From: Phoebastria nigripes
Taxonomy: Eukaryota; Chordata; Aves; Procellariiformes; Diomedeidae
DNA: 64,000 bases
Direction: 5' to 3'
Assembly: GCA_035582835.1 (NCBI GenBank)
Contig: JAYKAV010002442.1
Span: 2,813,118-2,877,117, forward strand
The notes under the pieces are model-generated. The model made no database searches. It was not told the origin of the DNA and saw only the letters and a program-made list of their open reading frames with translations. The position numbers and the translations under genes were made by a program. This document shows positions 38,466 to 50,751 of the stretch, one piece after another (the first letter of the stretch is position 1; each line of letters opens with the position of its first letter).

Positions 38466-41400
38466 ATGTCTCCTTCAGGTAGACCACGGCCCCTGAGCCT
38501 CGTGTTTCTTTTGGGGATGGGGATGGCATCAGAGAGGATCAACTGCCCCAGCAGTTGTAGCTGTCAGTACCTGGAAGTGAACTGCACAGGGCAGCAGTTG
38601 CAGAATTTCCCTGTGGCCATCCCACTGGACACCAGGCAGCTGATTTTGGCAGCAAACAACATTTCATACCTGCCAGCAGTGGAATTGAGCTTCTTGGCTG
38701 ATTTGGTCTATCTGGACTGCAGGAAGAACCTCTTGGGGGATGACCTGGATTTCACTTTCATTGGTGTGGCCAAGCTTGTCTATCTGGACCTCAGCTTCAA
38801 CAACCTCACACAGGTTACCTTCAGCACCTTCTCACACCTTCTCAGCCTGGTGGTGCTGAAGATCTCAGACAATCCCAACCTTGTGGCCATCGAGAAGGAT
38901 GCTTTCACCAACAACACCTGGTTGAGGCACCTGGATGTGAGCCGGACGGGCTTAACATTCCTGGATACCAGCACTGTCCAGGACCTGCCCAACCTGAGGT
39001 TTCTGGGGCTCAGTGACAACCTGTGGCACTGCAACTGTTCCTTTTTGGACTTCATCACCTGGATGACAGAGAGCAACGTTCATTTTCCAGGTGAGGGCTG
39101 TGTGAGCAGGACCTTTCTCCTCCCTACTCCTGCAGATCTGTGTGGAATGGAGAGGGCCCTCTGTTCTCTTTCCCAAAACTTCAGCTCACGGGGCTGTGGC
39201 ACTGCATGTTGACTGTGGGTCCCATCTTCTGGTGTTGCACAAAACACGGATCGGAGCAGCTGGGTTACACACGCTCCACCCACAGAGACTCACACTTGCT
39301 CACATCCTCAGGACAGTCAGGGAAGTTTAGCCTGTAGCGAGGACATTGCTGCTGCTCTAAAACGCCTGGCTCCAGCCTCAGGAGGTGTCCCTGTGCCTGC
39401 GAGTCACAGCACCCCGTGGCTGCAGTGCCAAGAACAAGGAGCCCAACATGGCTCTGGGGAGATCTGCGCTGGGAAAGCTGCTGCTCTGAATTTCCTGCCT
39501 TGTCTCCATCTGCTCTGATCGTTCGGTGCTGCTGCAGTACCAGCATGTCCGTAATGATCAGTTAAACCCCCTCTCTCTGTGAAAATGCTCTCCTGCCTCC
39601 GGTCTGACCTGCTCGGTGCAGCCTCTCCAGCCCTGAGCTCTCCACCGTTCGGCCAGTGTCCCCTTCACCTCAAACACCTCCTGCTAGCCTCTTCCTGCAC
39701 AANGTGTCTGGCAGGCAGACCTCATTCGTGCAACCTCTACAGCAGTTCTGCTCAATGCTGAAAAGAAAGCCGGGTTGAAAGCCAGGCAGCTCCTCTTCTG
39801 CTCTCATCCCTCACTGATGGGGTCTCCAGGAAAAGTTTGGGTAGTGTGGAAGCCAGCGAGAGTTCAGCTGCTGACTTCCATGGGGCTGTGATCACACCCT
39901 GCTCCCCATCGACCCATTTCTGTACACAAAGAGTGAACACAATGCCCTTTGCCTTAAGAGCACAGCAGCTGTTGTGCTAGGACAGATAAAAAGATTACAA
40001 ATCCTGCAATCTCCAGCTGTCACAGTGCTCCTAGCCCTCAGAGCAGGTACATTTGACTGATCCTCTGTATCAGACTGTGACCCAATGCCCAGAAGTCGGA
40101 GAAAGACGTTTTGCTGTTCCCATGGGAAGCTCTGGTTTGGGTCCCAGCTGACGTTTGGTGGTCAGAGTGAAACAGAACACAAGNTGCGCTCAGAAAAGGA
40201 TCTGTATCCTTATGGCTGGGGGGGCTCCATATGTTCCCACTCTTCCTCCAGCACCCCAGAGCAAATTGGCTCTCTTTTATGTTAAGTTTTCCAATATAAG
40301 AAATGCAATGCAGGTGAGCACTGAGTCCCATGGGCTGCAGCAGCACAGCACAGCTTGCTTCTGAATAAAAGCCATTTCTTGAAAACAGGGTCTCCAAGAC
40401 TTTTTTCCTTACATCATCTGGGATCCCCAAATCAGCTGTTTCCCATCATATTGAGAGATTCTACAACTGGGCCGTGGACACCAAGCGTTCATGAGGCAGG
40501 ATAATCACCAGTTCCCTTTCCCAGAAAAACACTGGTCCCAAGGGCAAAGCTTTGTTCTGCAGCTGCAGCACATGAACTTGATTTTCCAAACTGAAAAGGA
40601 ACACAGCACAACACATACTCGTGAAGAAAGCTTGGTTTTCAGTAATGCAGGACACAATGGTGAGAGCGAGCTGCGGAAGAGGAATTGTTTGAGAAAGTCT
40701 GTCTATCAAATAAGAAAGGGGCACAGAAGAGCCCCAGGGGAGAAAAGGGAAGGGCAAATGGAAGCTGGTGTTAGGACAGAACCGAATTAAGGACATCTCT
40801 GTGTCTTATTAGATGCAGTAATCTCCCTATAGACAGTAAAGTTTTTTATTTTCCTCATACATGTTAAAGGCAGTTATGGAACAGTGTAAAAAAGTACTGT
40901 TCTTAGCAATAAGATTGGAGATAACACACTGAACTCCGGAACAGGAGAATAAAGCTCACTGCAGGCGATTTGAGAGGNTAGGAGTAGGAAAGGAGGTGGC
41001 AGCAAAGACTGGGTGTATGGGTATGGATCCNTGCGGCGTGCTGTGGAAAATGGGAAAGCCAAAGAAAGCAGGGAGCCTGCGGAGGCTGCTCCGCTTCCCT
41101 GCCATGTTGGGCTTTGCTCTGTGCTAGCGAGATGGCTGTGGGCGAGTCTGCAGGAGGCCGTGTGCCCCCTGGGACTGGTGTGAGGGCTGCACAAAGCTTT
41201 CATGCTGCCGGTAAGTGTACCCAGGCTGGACACCCTGTATCCCAAACACCCGCCTGCCTTTAGGCAGGAAAGGCAGCTCCCTTGTCATCAGGACTAGGTG
41301 GCCCTAAGCCGAGGGTTGTGACAGGAGCTGACAGTTCCAGTGCAAAGGGATGTTGGGACAGAGCCCTGAAATCTCCTGCAAGCAGATCCCCATCCTGGCC

Positions 41401-42698
41401 TTTAAAAAGCTACTGCTGCTTCACAGAACACCATTGCACCAGTGTTTTGTGCTCAGCTGGATCTGTGCAGTCTAGGTGCTGACATGAAGTTGCCCAAATC
41501 TAGATGGATTCGGGTAATAGAGAGATAAAAGCTCTCCGGTTATATTCAGGACAATGAGAGATACTAGCATGAACAACCACTGCAGCTATATCGCTCAGTA
41601 ATATATGACATAATGTAATGTAATAGAATATAAATCCCCTGTGGCTTGTTCCTCTCCACTGCTCCCGTTCCCTCAGGCCCATCCATCCAGTGCATCAAGC
41701 AGTGACCAGCCTGTGTCTGGCACAGTAACTCTGTCCGGCCCGGTGAGTTCAAAACCTGCAGGGGAAGGGGAGAGCTGTGGCTGAGGGCACACTGTGCTTC
41801 TACAGACACCAAAAGGAGACGGCGCTTTTTACCATGCTCAGCCTTCACTAACTTCACAGGGAAAAGCCAGCACACGTTTTACCACTGCGTATATTACAAT
41901 ACGACAGGGTATAGTCGTTATTTCAGTGGAACCGAATCATTGACGAGTTTCCTCTTCCTCTCTCACAGAGCAGGTGAGGCTATGCCTAACTGCAAACCAC
42001 TCTTGTTGTCAAACTTGACTCCCTGCACGCAAGCCTCATTATTCCAGCATAATTTAGGCTATGTCACTTCAGAAGGTGTTTGAGATTAAAAAAACAACAA
42101 ACACAAGTGCTCTTATATTAAAATAAAAGTGCTCAATCAGCAGAGATGAACAGTGCAGGGACAGCAGTTTGCCACAGTGGCATAATCTGACAGGCAATAT
42201 TTTCCTATGGAGGCAACACCACAGAAATCATTCTGAAAACCTGGCAATTGCGGTTTGGCAAAGGTTTGGCAAGGGTTTGCCTGTGTGATTTTACCTAAGC
42301 CACCGAGGGAGAGGGGTGTGAAGTCTGTAGACATTTTTCAGGAGTTTAGCAAACTCCTCCATCACTTTTCTAGCAGGACTCCTGTTCACTAGTGCTTAAG
42401 ACACAGGCAAGAGAGTCTTGCTTCTGCTTTTCCCTCTGCAGATGCTGACAACATCACCTGCTACACCCCAGAAGGCCTGCGTGCCCTGAAAATGTCTGCA
42501 GTGGAGGCACAGCTCCACTTCAACTGCCTGACCCAGCTGCACAAGCAAGACTACATCTTTCTGTGTCTCATTGGCTTCTGCATATTCTTTGCTGGCACCG
42601 TGGCAGCCTGGCTGGCTGGCGTCTGCGCTGTCATCTACAAAGTCCACACTTCAAAGGGAGAGGAGGGGGAGAAGGAGGAGGAAGACACAGTCACTTAG
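38466..42698 (+). CDS. LRRC52: Leucine-rich repeat-containing protein 52, complete, 2 coding exons
   Basis: LRRC52 belongs to the LRRC26/38/52/55 family of single-pass LRR proteins that act as gamma subunits of BK-type potassium channels; mammalian LRRC52 modulates the sperm channel SLO3 (KCNU1). Exons: 38466-39090 and 42442-42698, donor CCAG|GTGAGG, acceptor CTCTGCAG, 882 nt, 293 aa (human 313). Visible: signal peptide about 1-22; N-terminal cap with Cys27, 31, 33 and 40; leucine-rich repeats about 45-185; C-terminal cap with Cys189, 191, 215 and 237; one transmembrane helix about 246-274 (core GFCIFFAGTVAAWL); short acidic tail. N-X-S/T sequons occur at N39, N65, N113, N149, N190 and N212. 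The two-exon structure with the second exon carrying the cap end and TM matches the human gene. The tail is shorter than human. The 3.35-kb intron (39091-42441) holds nothing I recognise. Promoter and any 5' UTR exon are unresolved. Confidence 0.95.
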
Positions 42699-42809
42699 GA
42701 TCAGCCCTACAAATCCTTCTGAACTCCCATCGTGGGAACTGAAGGCAGGCCCTTCCTGCCCCATTTCCCACATGATGTCCCACTCTAGATGCTATTTTTT
42801 TTGACGTGA

Positions 42810-42815
42810 AATAAA
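42810..42815 (+). terminator. LRRC52 polyadenylation signal AATAAA
   Basis: A canonical AATAAA lies about 110 nt after the LRRC52 stop codon on the same strand, giving a short 3' UTR (42699 to roughly 42830). Confidence 0.75.
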
Positions 42816-43899
42816 ACTGCAAGAGAAGAAAGTCTCTGTCCTCCAATGTCACTCACTGTGCTACCTCCACTTGTCTTCTTCCACTGGGACTCAGGATATT
42901 GGCAAAATATTCATTTCTGGGTGTCATGAGAGGTGTGCACAGTGCCAGGCATCTACAGTCCCGCTTCACCATCAGACCACAGAAAAGCAGGGTCATAGGG
43001 ACCGGCTTGAAGAGGTACGATCTGAAATACGGGAAAGGCCCCAGCACTCTGCTGTAGCCAGGGAGTTTACCAGGGCCTTTTTGACCAGAAAGCCCAGCAG
43101 AGCTTGCTGGGACAGCCCAGGTAGCTCACTGGAGCCCCAGGGAATCTGAGAACTTTCTGCTATGGAAAGGCAGGTACGTGAGCAAAGAGATTAAAACCAG
43201 GACTTTTAGGGGCCCAGGATCCCACTGGGTCTTGCTTTCTTCCCTGTTACGCTGGCGACAGCAAAAGACACCGTCTGTCCCCCTGCGGCCAGACCCCCAG
43301 TACCTCCACCAGTTTATGCGCATTTACAGAACTGGAAAGTCCAGCTCCAGTTTTGTATCACATATCCCTAAAACTGGATTTTTTTTTAATGTAAAAAACA
43401 TTGCTTACACATCCAAGTGTTCTTGGAAAGGGCTTGTGTTTTGATGCCAAAGTCCCAGGATTGCACATACAGACCAGAATAAAGGGAGATGTAAATAAGA
43501 TCCTTCATATCATTAACGCTGGTAATTGCCAAGAGAANTATCTGCTTGCATGACCGAGTACAGCAACTCCACATGTGAAACACTGGCTTCTTCATCCGAT
43601 ACTAGCAGGATCTGGTGAAATAAAAGGGAAAAGCAGGAGAAGATTTCAGCAAGCATGGTATAAATTACCATGCTGTCTTACAGCCGTTAAACNGTAGACT
43701 GTGAATCAAAGCTGAAATCTTTGTCTGAGGTATGATTGCTGTGACAAAAATGGTTAAGAGTGGACAGGGCGGTGCAGTCTGCTAAGGATATGTACGTGCT
43801 GGGGACATACAGGACAGGTGCCCCCTTGGCAACCCCCTGGCGTGCTGGAAGACACCGGCACGGCAAAACCCCCTGCAGAGCCACACGAATCCCTCCCAC
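42816..43899. other. Intergenic sequence between LRRC52 and MGST3
   Basis: No gene recognised. N bases at 43538 and 43693. Confidence 0.65.
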
Positions 43900-44350
43900 A
43901 TCCGACTCTCAACACAGGACCGGTCCCCCCACGAGCTCGATCCCGACCCCGCCGAGCACCGCTCCGCAGGGCCGGCGGCGCGGGGCGGCCGCCGCGGGGC
44001 CCCGCCTACGGGCGGTGCCGCGGGCAGACCCGGCCCCGGGCGCGGCCCCGCTCCCGGCTCCGTCCCGCGGCGTCCTGGGCTGCTCCGCGCCGCGCCGGAG
44101 GGTGAGTGTGGGCCGGGGACCCCCCCAGCCGGACCCTCCGGGAGCGGGGGCCGGGGCCGCGGCGCGGTGGGGGCACGGGCGGAGCGGATGCTCCGAATGC
44201 ATGCTTATGCCGATCATCCTGATAGGCGGTAAAGAACATAGAGCAAGCGCTGTGGCCCTCTCCTTGACTTCCCCTTTGTCCCTCCGAGTGCAGGCTCCGG
44301 GGGAAGGCGCCCGCGGGATGAGCAGGGCGCGGCGGGGCCCTGCCTGCACC
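43900..44350 (+). promoter_or_regulatory. CpG island with probable MGST3 promoter and non-coding first exon
   Basis: A dense CpG/GC-rich block lies 2.5 kb upstream of the MGST3 start codon, with nothing like it nearer. It contains a strong splice donor, GGAGG|GTGAGT, with the GT at 44102-44103, and the first MGST3 coding exon begins with an acceptor only 7 nt before its ATG. A 5' UTR exon ending at 44101 spliced to 46822 is therefore the simplest model. The TSS is not visible. A 260-codon plus-strand open frame across the island is a composition artefact. Confidence 0.6.
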
Positions 44351-46134
44351 CCAGCACGCTCAGCCGGCCTAGGGCTTGCAGCGAGCTCTGCCTCGGGAGC
44401 TAAGCCTGCGCGCTCGCCTGTAACAGAGGGGACAAAAGGCTCTCCCGGCTTGAGAGAAAGTCTGAGCTTGTATCTGGTAGCCCAGTCAGAATCCACGCGT
44501 GGGTCTGCACGAGGAGACTTAACCAGCTTTGCTGACTCATAGTAACTGTAGTGTTATGGCAAACTTGGTAAGAACCCATATTCTGGAGTAAAAGCACTCC
44601 GGGGAGCTCTTCTGCTACAGCTCCCACTCTGCGCTGTGTCATGCTCCAGAATCTCGTGGTGGCTCCGGCCTGAAACATTGCTGCACGGAAGATACAAATC
44701 CAGTCTTGTGCACCGTGCCAGTGCTTGTCGGCGAAGTCCTTGCAGCTGCGGACAAAGGTTGCTGAAATGCAAAAGCCACCAGAATCCGGAAGCAGCCGCA
44801 AGGCGTGCAATCGCAGAGGGGCTGAAAGTCCTGTGGACTTTGAAGTGTTTTATATGGCTCCAGATTACTGCAGCAAAGGCTCGCAGTAGAGTTTTATACC
44901 AGTAGCGTAAGAGTAGCAGCTTCGTAATACACCTGGCTTAATGCTTTGCTGTGACTGAATGGTGCTCTTTGCTGCTCAGATAAAAACCCAGATTATAACT
45001 TAGCAGTGTGAAGATAAAATGCCTCATCCTTGCTGGCAGGTGCGGGTTCTCCACCAACCTTGTAATTTGAAGGGGGAAATGTGACCATCAACCTGCGCTA
45101 CCGGGTGGGAATGTGTTGTATTTTCAGTGTCTCATCTGTCAGGCGCTAACCTCTACAGGTGGGTGCAGCTGACATTTCTTAGTTACTTGAGGTTTTCAAT
45201 GTTCTTACTGATAATTGTTTACCAAACTTCATGTGGACAAAGCCAGCTGATGTCTTCACCTTGCGCCATCAATAATAATCCCTTTGCAAATGAGAAATAA
45301 AACCCTCTGCTCCCTGAAGGTCCCTTGTGAGGGGTGCTGGCGCTGTTGCAATAGGAAGGCTGTTTGCACCCATTCTGTGACGTGGCCCGTTTTCCCCCGC
45401 ACTGACAGATTGTGTTGGTGGGACAGTGCAGGAGACACCAAAACCTCGCTACGTCCTGGAGGCACCAGATGGAGATAGGCATCGGCTGGGGGTTGGTTTG
45501 GAGAGGGTATCGTCTCAGTGCTGGAGAGAGGTCTCTGCTGTCTCCGGCTGTGATGCATGATGCAGCACCGTCTTGGGTCACGCAGACAGAAAACATCTGA
45601 GGTTTGGGATTGTGCAAGAGGACCAGTGCCAGATGATTGTGAGTAACGGCCCTCGTTCTCACTTGCAGCCGGGGAGGGTGCGGGAGCGCTCGGGTTCAAG
45701 CACCTCCCAGCATTGCAGGCTGACGGCAGATCCGGCACATGGGGAGCAGGAAAGAGGGAGAAGCATGCAACGCAGCCTTGCTGCGGGGCAGCGTGGTGGA
45801 GGCTGCTGGATGCGCCTTCTGCTCTGTGCTTCCGTCTCAGGCCTGCGCGAGGAAGCGCAGAACCGTTAAATGCAAACCACGCAGGCCCTGGTGTCTCCTG
45901 GCCGGCAGACTTGCTTGTGCAGGTGTTGGTAAATACCAGCAGCTGCGTGTTGCTGGGGGCTGTTCACTGACTGGTGACACTCAGAGGGTTCCCTGAAGCT
46001 GTAGGGGTGAGCATCGCTCGTCTTGCCAGTGCCTCTTTGCTGAAAAGGTTCGGTTATTATTGCTGTTGTTGTGGTAGGTTTTATTATTATTTTATGTAAG
46101 GGTGACCTTAGTGGATCAAACTAACCATGTGGCC
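44351..46134. other. Probable MGST3 first intron (5' UTR)
   Basis: Sequence between the CpG-island donor at 44102 and the acceptor before 46822. No coding exon is supported; frames up to 160 codons are not family-like. The ancient CR1-like remnant follows at 46135-46405. Confidence 0.5.
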
Positions 46135-46405
46135 CAGCTCCTTTCAGCTCCGGGGATTTCTGAGCCAGTTCAAGTTTGTCTATACCGCAATTCCCAGTTT
46201 ACCTCTCATTCCTAGAGCTTGCCCAGTCTCTCTTTGAGTTTATGAAAACTGCCTGCACTCACACCATCCCTCGGCAGGGAATTCCACAGGTCTGTTTCCC
46301 ACTGCATGAAAAAAAAATCCTCTTTTCATTTGTTTTGAATCTGTTTCCCGACTTCATTTGGTGGCCCCTAGCTCTGGTGTTGGAAGTGGCCGTGAACAAT
46401 CAGCT
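46135..46405 (-). mobile_element. Ancient CR1/L3-like LINE remnant in MGST3 5' intron
   Basis: It resembles the older CR1/L3 3' region in reverse: GGGAATTCCACAGGTCTGTT, CACTGCATGAAAAAAAAATC, CTCTTTTCATTTGTTTTGAA and TTCATTTGGTGGCCCCTAGC. Its divergence suggests great age. Limits are approximate. It lies between the presumed non-coding first exon and coding exon 1 of MGST3. Confidence 0.6.
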
Positions 46406-46828
46406 TCCGTCCACCCCTCCAGAGCATCCCTGCAGGCACAGCAGTGTCTCAGTGAGGTCGTGGGACTCAGCCAGCCACAGCCAGAGCTGATGGGACCTGC
46501 TGTTGGCTGTGGTCCTGCTCCGAGCCGGAGGCTGGACTGGGGTCCTCCAGACACTGCCTCCCACCAACACTTCAGTGATTTTTAAGGCTTGCTTGATAGG
46601 AACCGAGCAGAGAGCCCTTGGTTTGTGCTGCTTCATACCCAGCAGGCACCAAGAGGTGAAAATTCCCCAACTCACCGTTTCTCCCTTCCTTCAGCCAGTC
46701 CCTGTGCTGGGGGGTCTTAGGTCCGTGCTCAGCAATTCTTCCGCACGCATATCCGCATGTCGTGAGCTGCCGCTTCTCCAGTCACACCCCGAAATAGTAA
46801 CAGGCTCTCTTTTTCTGACAGCACCAAG

Positions 46829-49800
46829 ATGGCTGTTCTCTCAAAGGAGTACGGCTACGTCATCCTGACGGGGGCTGCCAGCTTCGTCTTGGTCACGCAC
46901 CTCGCGGTGAAAGTGGCCAAGGCTCGCAAGAAGTACAACGTGGAGGTGAGTGCTCAGGCTGAGGGAACGGGAAGGTCGGAGCCGGTCTGCAGAGGATGTT
47001 GCAGACAAGCTAGGTGACACCTTGCTGATTTTTGGGTGACCTGCTGATGCTTCCTGCCCCACCACATGGAGGCAGAAGGGATGGAGCTGCTATTCTGGCT
47101 CTCCAGACTGGAGCAGACGGCATGACAGAGCTTGGGGTTTGGCAGATCGGGCACTTGGCACCAAGCCGAGACAGCTGAAAGCACAAGGCTTTGAGCTCGG
47201 AAACACTGATGAGCAAGAAACTGCACAGCCCTTTTTCCTGCAAAGGCCAATGCAGCGTTGGGGACAAAGGGATCACGGTGGAACACAAGTGACAGGAGGG
47301 TTTCTCAAGCTCAGAGGGAGCACTTGAGCCCCATCACAAGAAGTAGTTCAAAGTGACCTTCCCTCGGCATCCATCGAGGAGCCCGCGAGCTGGGCAGGGC
47401 TGTGGGCTGGGTGGGGGAGGCCGGTCCTGTCGTGAGTCAGGGTGATGGCATGCGGAGGCTGTTGTGCCACTTGGCTCTGAGTGCAAACGCTCCTTTGCTC
47501 TTTCCCCAGGTCACTCGGGGAAGTGGCAAGAAGGGGCGGGTGCAAGAACAGCCCCGGGCGTGTGCTGCAGGCCCTGGGTGCCTGTTGGGGTGACCCCACT
47601 CCCACTGCATGAAGTCAGGATTATAGGAAACCTGCCCAGTGTGTATGGTGCACAGAGCACTGGATTTCAGGCTGGGAGAAGCCTCTGCAGCCAAGCGGCA
47701 GCTCCGGCTGGCTGCTCAGCTCTGCAGTGGTGAGGAAGGCAATGTCCCCCCAGCCTGTTCCTGGGTGATGGGCTGCTGCCAGCTCCCCTGAGGAGACATG
47801 GGGGCATGTCCTCAGTAACACTGCTTTGCTCTCTCCTCCAGAGGAATGAGATTTAAACAGGGAGGTCACCCAGTACCTGGCTATCTTCTCTTCAAAGCAG
47901 GGCCACCTCCATGGTAGTCAGGTTGCTCAGGGAGTTCAGGAAGTGGCCTGAGGCAAGCAGCAAATTTCAACAAAGCAGTTGTGGGCCATGGGGCAGGAGG
48001 CAGGCTCTAACTTGCCAATGCAAGTCAGTCTTGCAAGCACTCATGCAGCTCTGGGCTCCCAAGCCCGGGCTGCGCTTGCTCATGTTTTGCTGCTGGTTTA
48101 TCTTTTTGGCAGTATCCAACCATGTACAGCGCAGACCCTGAACACGGGCGTATATTCAACTGCATCCAGCGTGCACACCAGAACACGTGAGTACCACGTA
48201 TGAATGCAGACCTTGAAAATACACAGCTAGAGACTCACTGCTGCCAAGTGCTTGGGTTCAGGCTCAATACCTGAGGAAAACACATGGCCATGTAATGCTT
48301 AGCAGCAAGGCTGTGCTGGCTCCTTACCATGCCTTAAACCATGAGACAGGGCTGTGAAACGGCCTCCTCTTGCCCAGTGCCCGGCTCTTTGCCTCCATGG
48401 GTGGATCTTAAGACACTGGAAGTCTTGTTTCCAGAAGAGCCTGTCTGGGGGCTGCTGATCTGTTGCATTGCCCAGATCTCCCTGGGGAGAGGCTAATGTG
48501 GACCAGGCTGCAGCAGCACATCAGAGGGGTGCTGGGAGGAACACCACCTCCTGGGTTAGGTGGTGGTAAGTAGTAGTTAGCAGTGGCTTAGGGCACAAAA
48601 TGGAAAGAGTGGGTGGCCTTGGAGAGAGGCACAGACGGGGGAAGTCCCTAAAAGTCTGTGCACGCTCAGATTCCCTCTTTCCTCGGTGGCCGCAGCATCG
48701 AGCACAGCTCTCCTGAGCATGGAGACTCATAACAGTCATGCCCAACAGAGACCTTGGCAGGGGACGCTTGCAGCTTCTGCGTTTCTCGAGTTCCCTCTTT
48801 GTAAGCAACTTGAGCACAAACACAACCTCCTCACTTTTATTTTCAGATTGGAAGTTTACCCTGCCTTCCTGTTCTTCTTAGCCACTGGTGGAGTCTACCA
48901 CCCGGTAAGTGACACTACGGTGCAGGTCTGCATGACCGAACTCTGCTCCCCCTCCCTGACTTGGGGAGGGTGGGGGGCAGTAGGCCAAGCTAGCCCCTCT
49001 GGAGACAGCAGGCTGCTTCACTAGCCACATCACACTTCACAGCTGTGCCCCTTCTGAAAATGTAGTGGTAGAAGGTCTTGTGCAGGGGAATCACAAGTAT
49101 TTAATAAACTCATTGCTGCTGCTTCAGCTTTAGACCCCTTTCCTTCCCCTAAGGGTCCTTTGTCAGACAAACCGAAGCATTTGCAGCCCCCAGTCCATGA
49201 GCGGGAAGGGTCCCTCCAACCCTGCCTGGTTCTTCCAAGCCCTGCAGGGTCCTGCTGGGCTTACAGTAGTGCTACTCAGCAGCTGGTTGCGTGAGGGACA
49301 GGAACCCTTTCTCCCCCTTCTAAGCATGCTTTTATGAAGATTTTATCTGATAAGAATAGATGGGGAACACGGTGATCTTTCCACTCACTTCCACCACCAG
49401 AGGAGGTGTGCGAAGGGTCAAAAAAAGCCTGGATTATTTTTAACTGAAAGATGCAGGCAACTCATGAGGAGGCAGGCATGTGGGAGAGGCCAAAACCAGT
49501 AGCTCTTTTTTTTGCCACCAATAGACAAATCGGGTCCTTCTTGAATATTCCTTTTCAGAGAGGGAAGGAAGCAGCATAGGCAAATCTGGCAAACTGGAGC
49601 CATGTTGCAGCAAGCTCTAAATTAAGAGGCAAGGTGGAAGTCTGTAACACCTGCAACAGGAAACCCTGTTCACCTGCTGGAGGCAGTGGAGTGGGGCTTG
49701 GGGCAACAGCTGCCTCCAAGATCCTGGCACATGGTCTAGCTCACTAATTGGACAGTGGTGAAACAAGATTCAGCACCTGCTGCCTGTATGACTTAACCAT

Positions 49801-50619
49801 TTCTTGCTTGGGGAAGAGTTGTGCTGCAAAACAGCAAGGCTCTGCAGCACATCGCATGCTACCTCCCCATAGGTGTCATGAAAGCGACTCCTCCTATACA
49901 AAACTCGCCCTAGCACGCTTGCATCAGTCACCCATGTCCTCCGGGCTGACTCCCAGTTGTTCTAGCTGGGTCAGGACCCACGCTCTAGCTGGTGGTTCCT
50001 TCTTTGAAGCAGGGCTGCTGTAACAGCTAAGCACATGCAAACGGCAAGTCTCCAAAACCTTTAATGCATCTCCTTTCTCTCTAGCGGATTGCCACAGGGC
50101 TTGGCATCACCTGGATCCTTGGGAGAATCCTGTATGCCTATGGCTACTACACAGGAGGTAGGTCTTTACCCTGCCAGCACGCAGCAGGTGCTTGGAAACT
50201 CAAGTCTCCTACAGTGGCCTCAGGGCTCTTTCCTCCAGCTCACATCAAGGAGGCAGCACAAAGCTTCCAGTCAGGGTGTGGAGAAAAGGGTGCAGGTCCA
50301 CAGGCTGCTAACTCTGCAGTACGCTTTTCCTACTGATAGGAAGAGCACTCATTAATAATAGCACAGACTGAGGGTAGGTACATGGCCCGAGCTGGCGCCT
50401 GCTGTTTTGCCTTGAGATTTATCTCTAGTTCCTACTCCCTCTAATTTTCAGGATGGGCTACTCTTTCAGTGATGGGCTGCTGAACTGACAAAACATGTCT
50501 TTTTTCCAGATCCAAAAAACCGGAGGAGAGGGGCCATTGGTTCAGCTGCACTCATTGGGCTGGTGGGCACAGGCGTGTATTCAGCTTGCCAGCACCTTGG
50601 CTGGATCTGCCAGGACTAA
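46829..50619 (+). CDS. MGST3: Microsomal glutathione S-transferase 3, complete, 5 coding exons
   Basis: MGST3 is a MAPEG-family integral membrane enzyme of ER/outer mitochondrial membranes with glutathione peroxidase and leukotriene C4 synthase-type activity. Coding exons: 46829-46945, 48113-48186, 48847-48904, 50085-50157, 50510-50619 (TAA 50617-50619); 432 nt, 143 aa. Every junction is GT-AG and in frame. The start [19 protein letters not shown] is near-identical to the mammalian N-terminus. The MAPEG signature [11 protein letters not shown] lies at about 54-64, followed by [19 protein letters not shown] and [12 protein letters not shown]; four hydrophobic segments are visible. Human MGST3 is 152 aa and ends with a Gly-rich stretch and CCH; here the protein stops after QHLGWICQD, so that tail is absent. 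The first coding exon begins at 46822 after TTTTTCTGACAG, implying an upstream non-coding exon. It is convergent with ALDH9A1. Confidence 0.96.
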
Positions 50620-50745
50620 CTGACCATTGTGATGGCTGCCTGGGAAACTAAAGGGATTTTTGTTTTATTTTCTTTTGGAACATTTCATTTCTTACCTGTT
50701 TTGGTTTTTGTTTTGGTGGTTTGTTTGTTTTTTTCCCCTCAATTT

Positions 50746-50751
50746 AATAAA
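50746..50751 (+). terminator. MGST3 polyadenylation signal AATAAA
   Basis: A canonical AATAAA lies about 127 nt after the MGST3 stop, preceded by a T/G-rich 3' UTR. It is 975 bp from the convergent ALDH9A1 signal. Confidence 0.75.

Noticed and set aside
38780..39076. 98-codon minus-strand frame opposite LRRC52 exon 1
   Set aside because: Antisense shadow of the LRRC52 leucine-rich repeats.
43760..44542. 260-codon plus-strand and 195-codon minus-strand frames near 44 kb
   Set aside because: They cover the MGST3 CpG island, overlap each other on both strands, and are composition artefacts.
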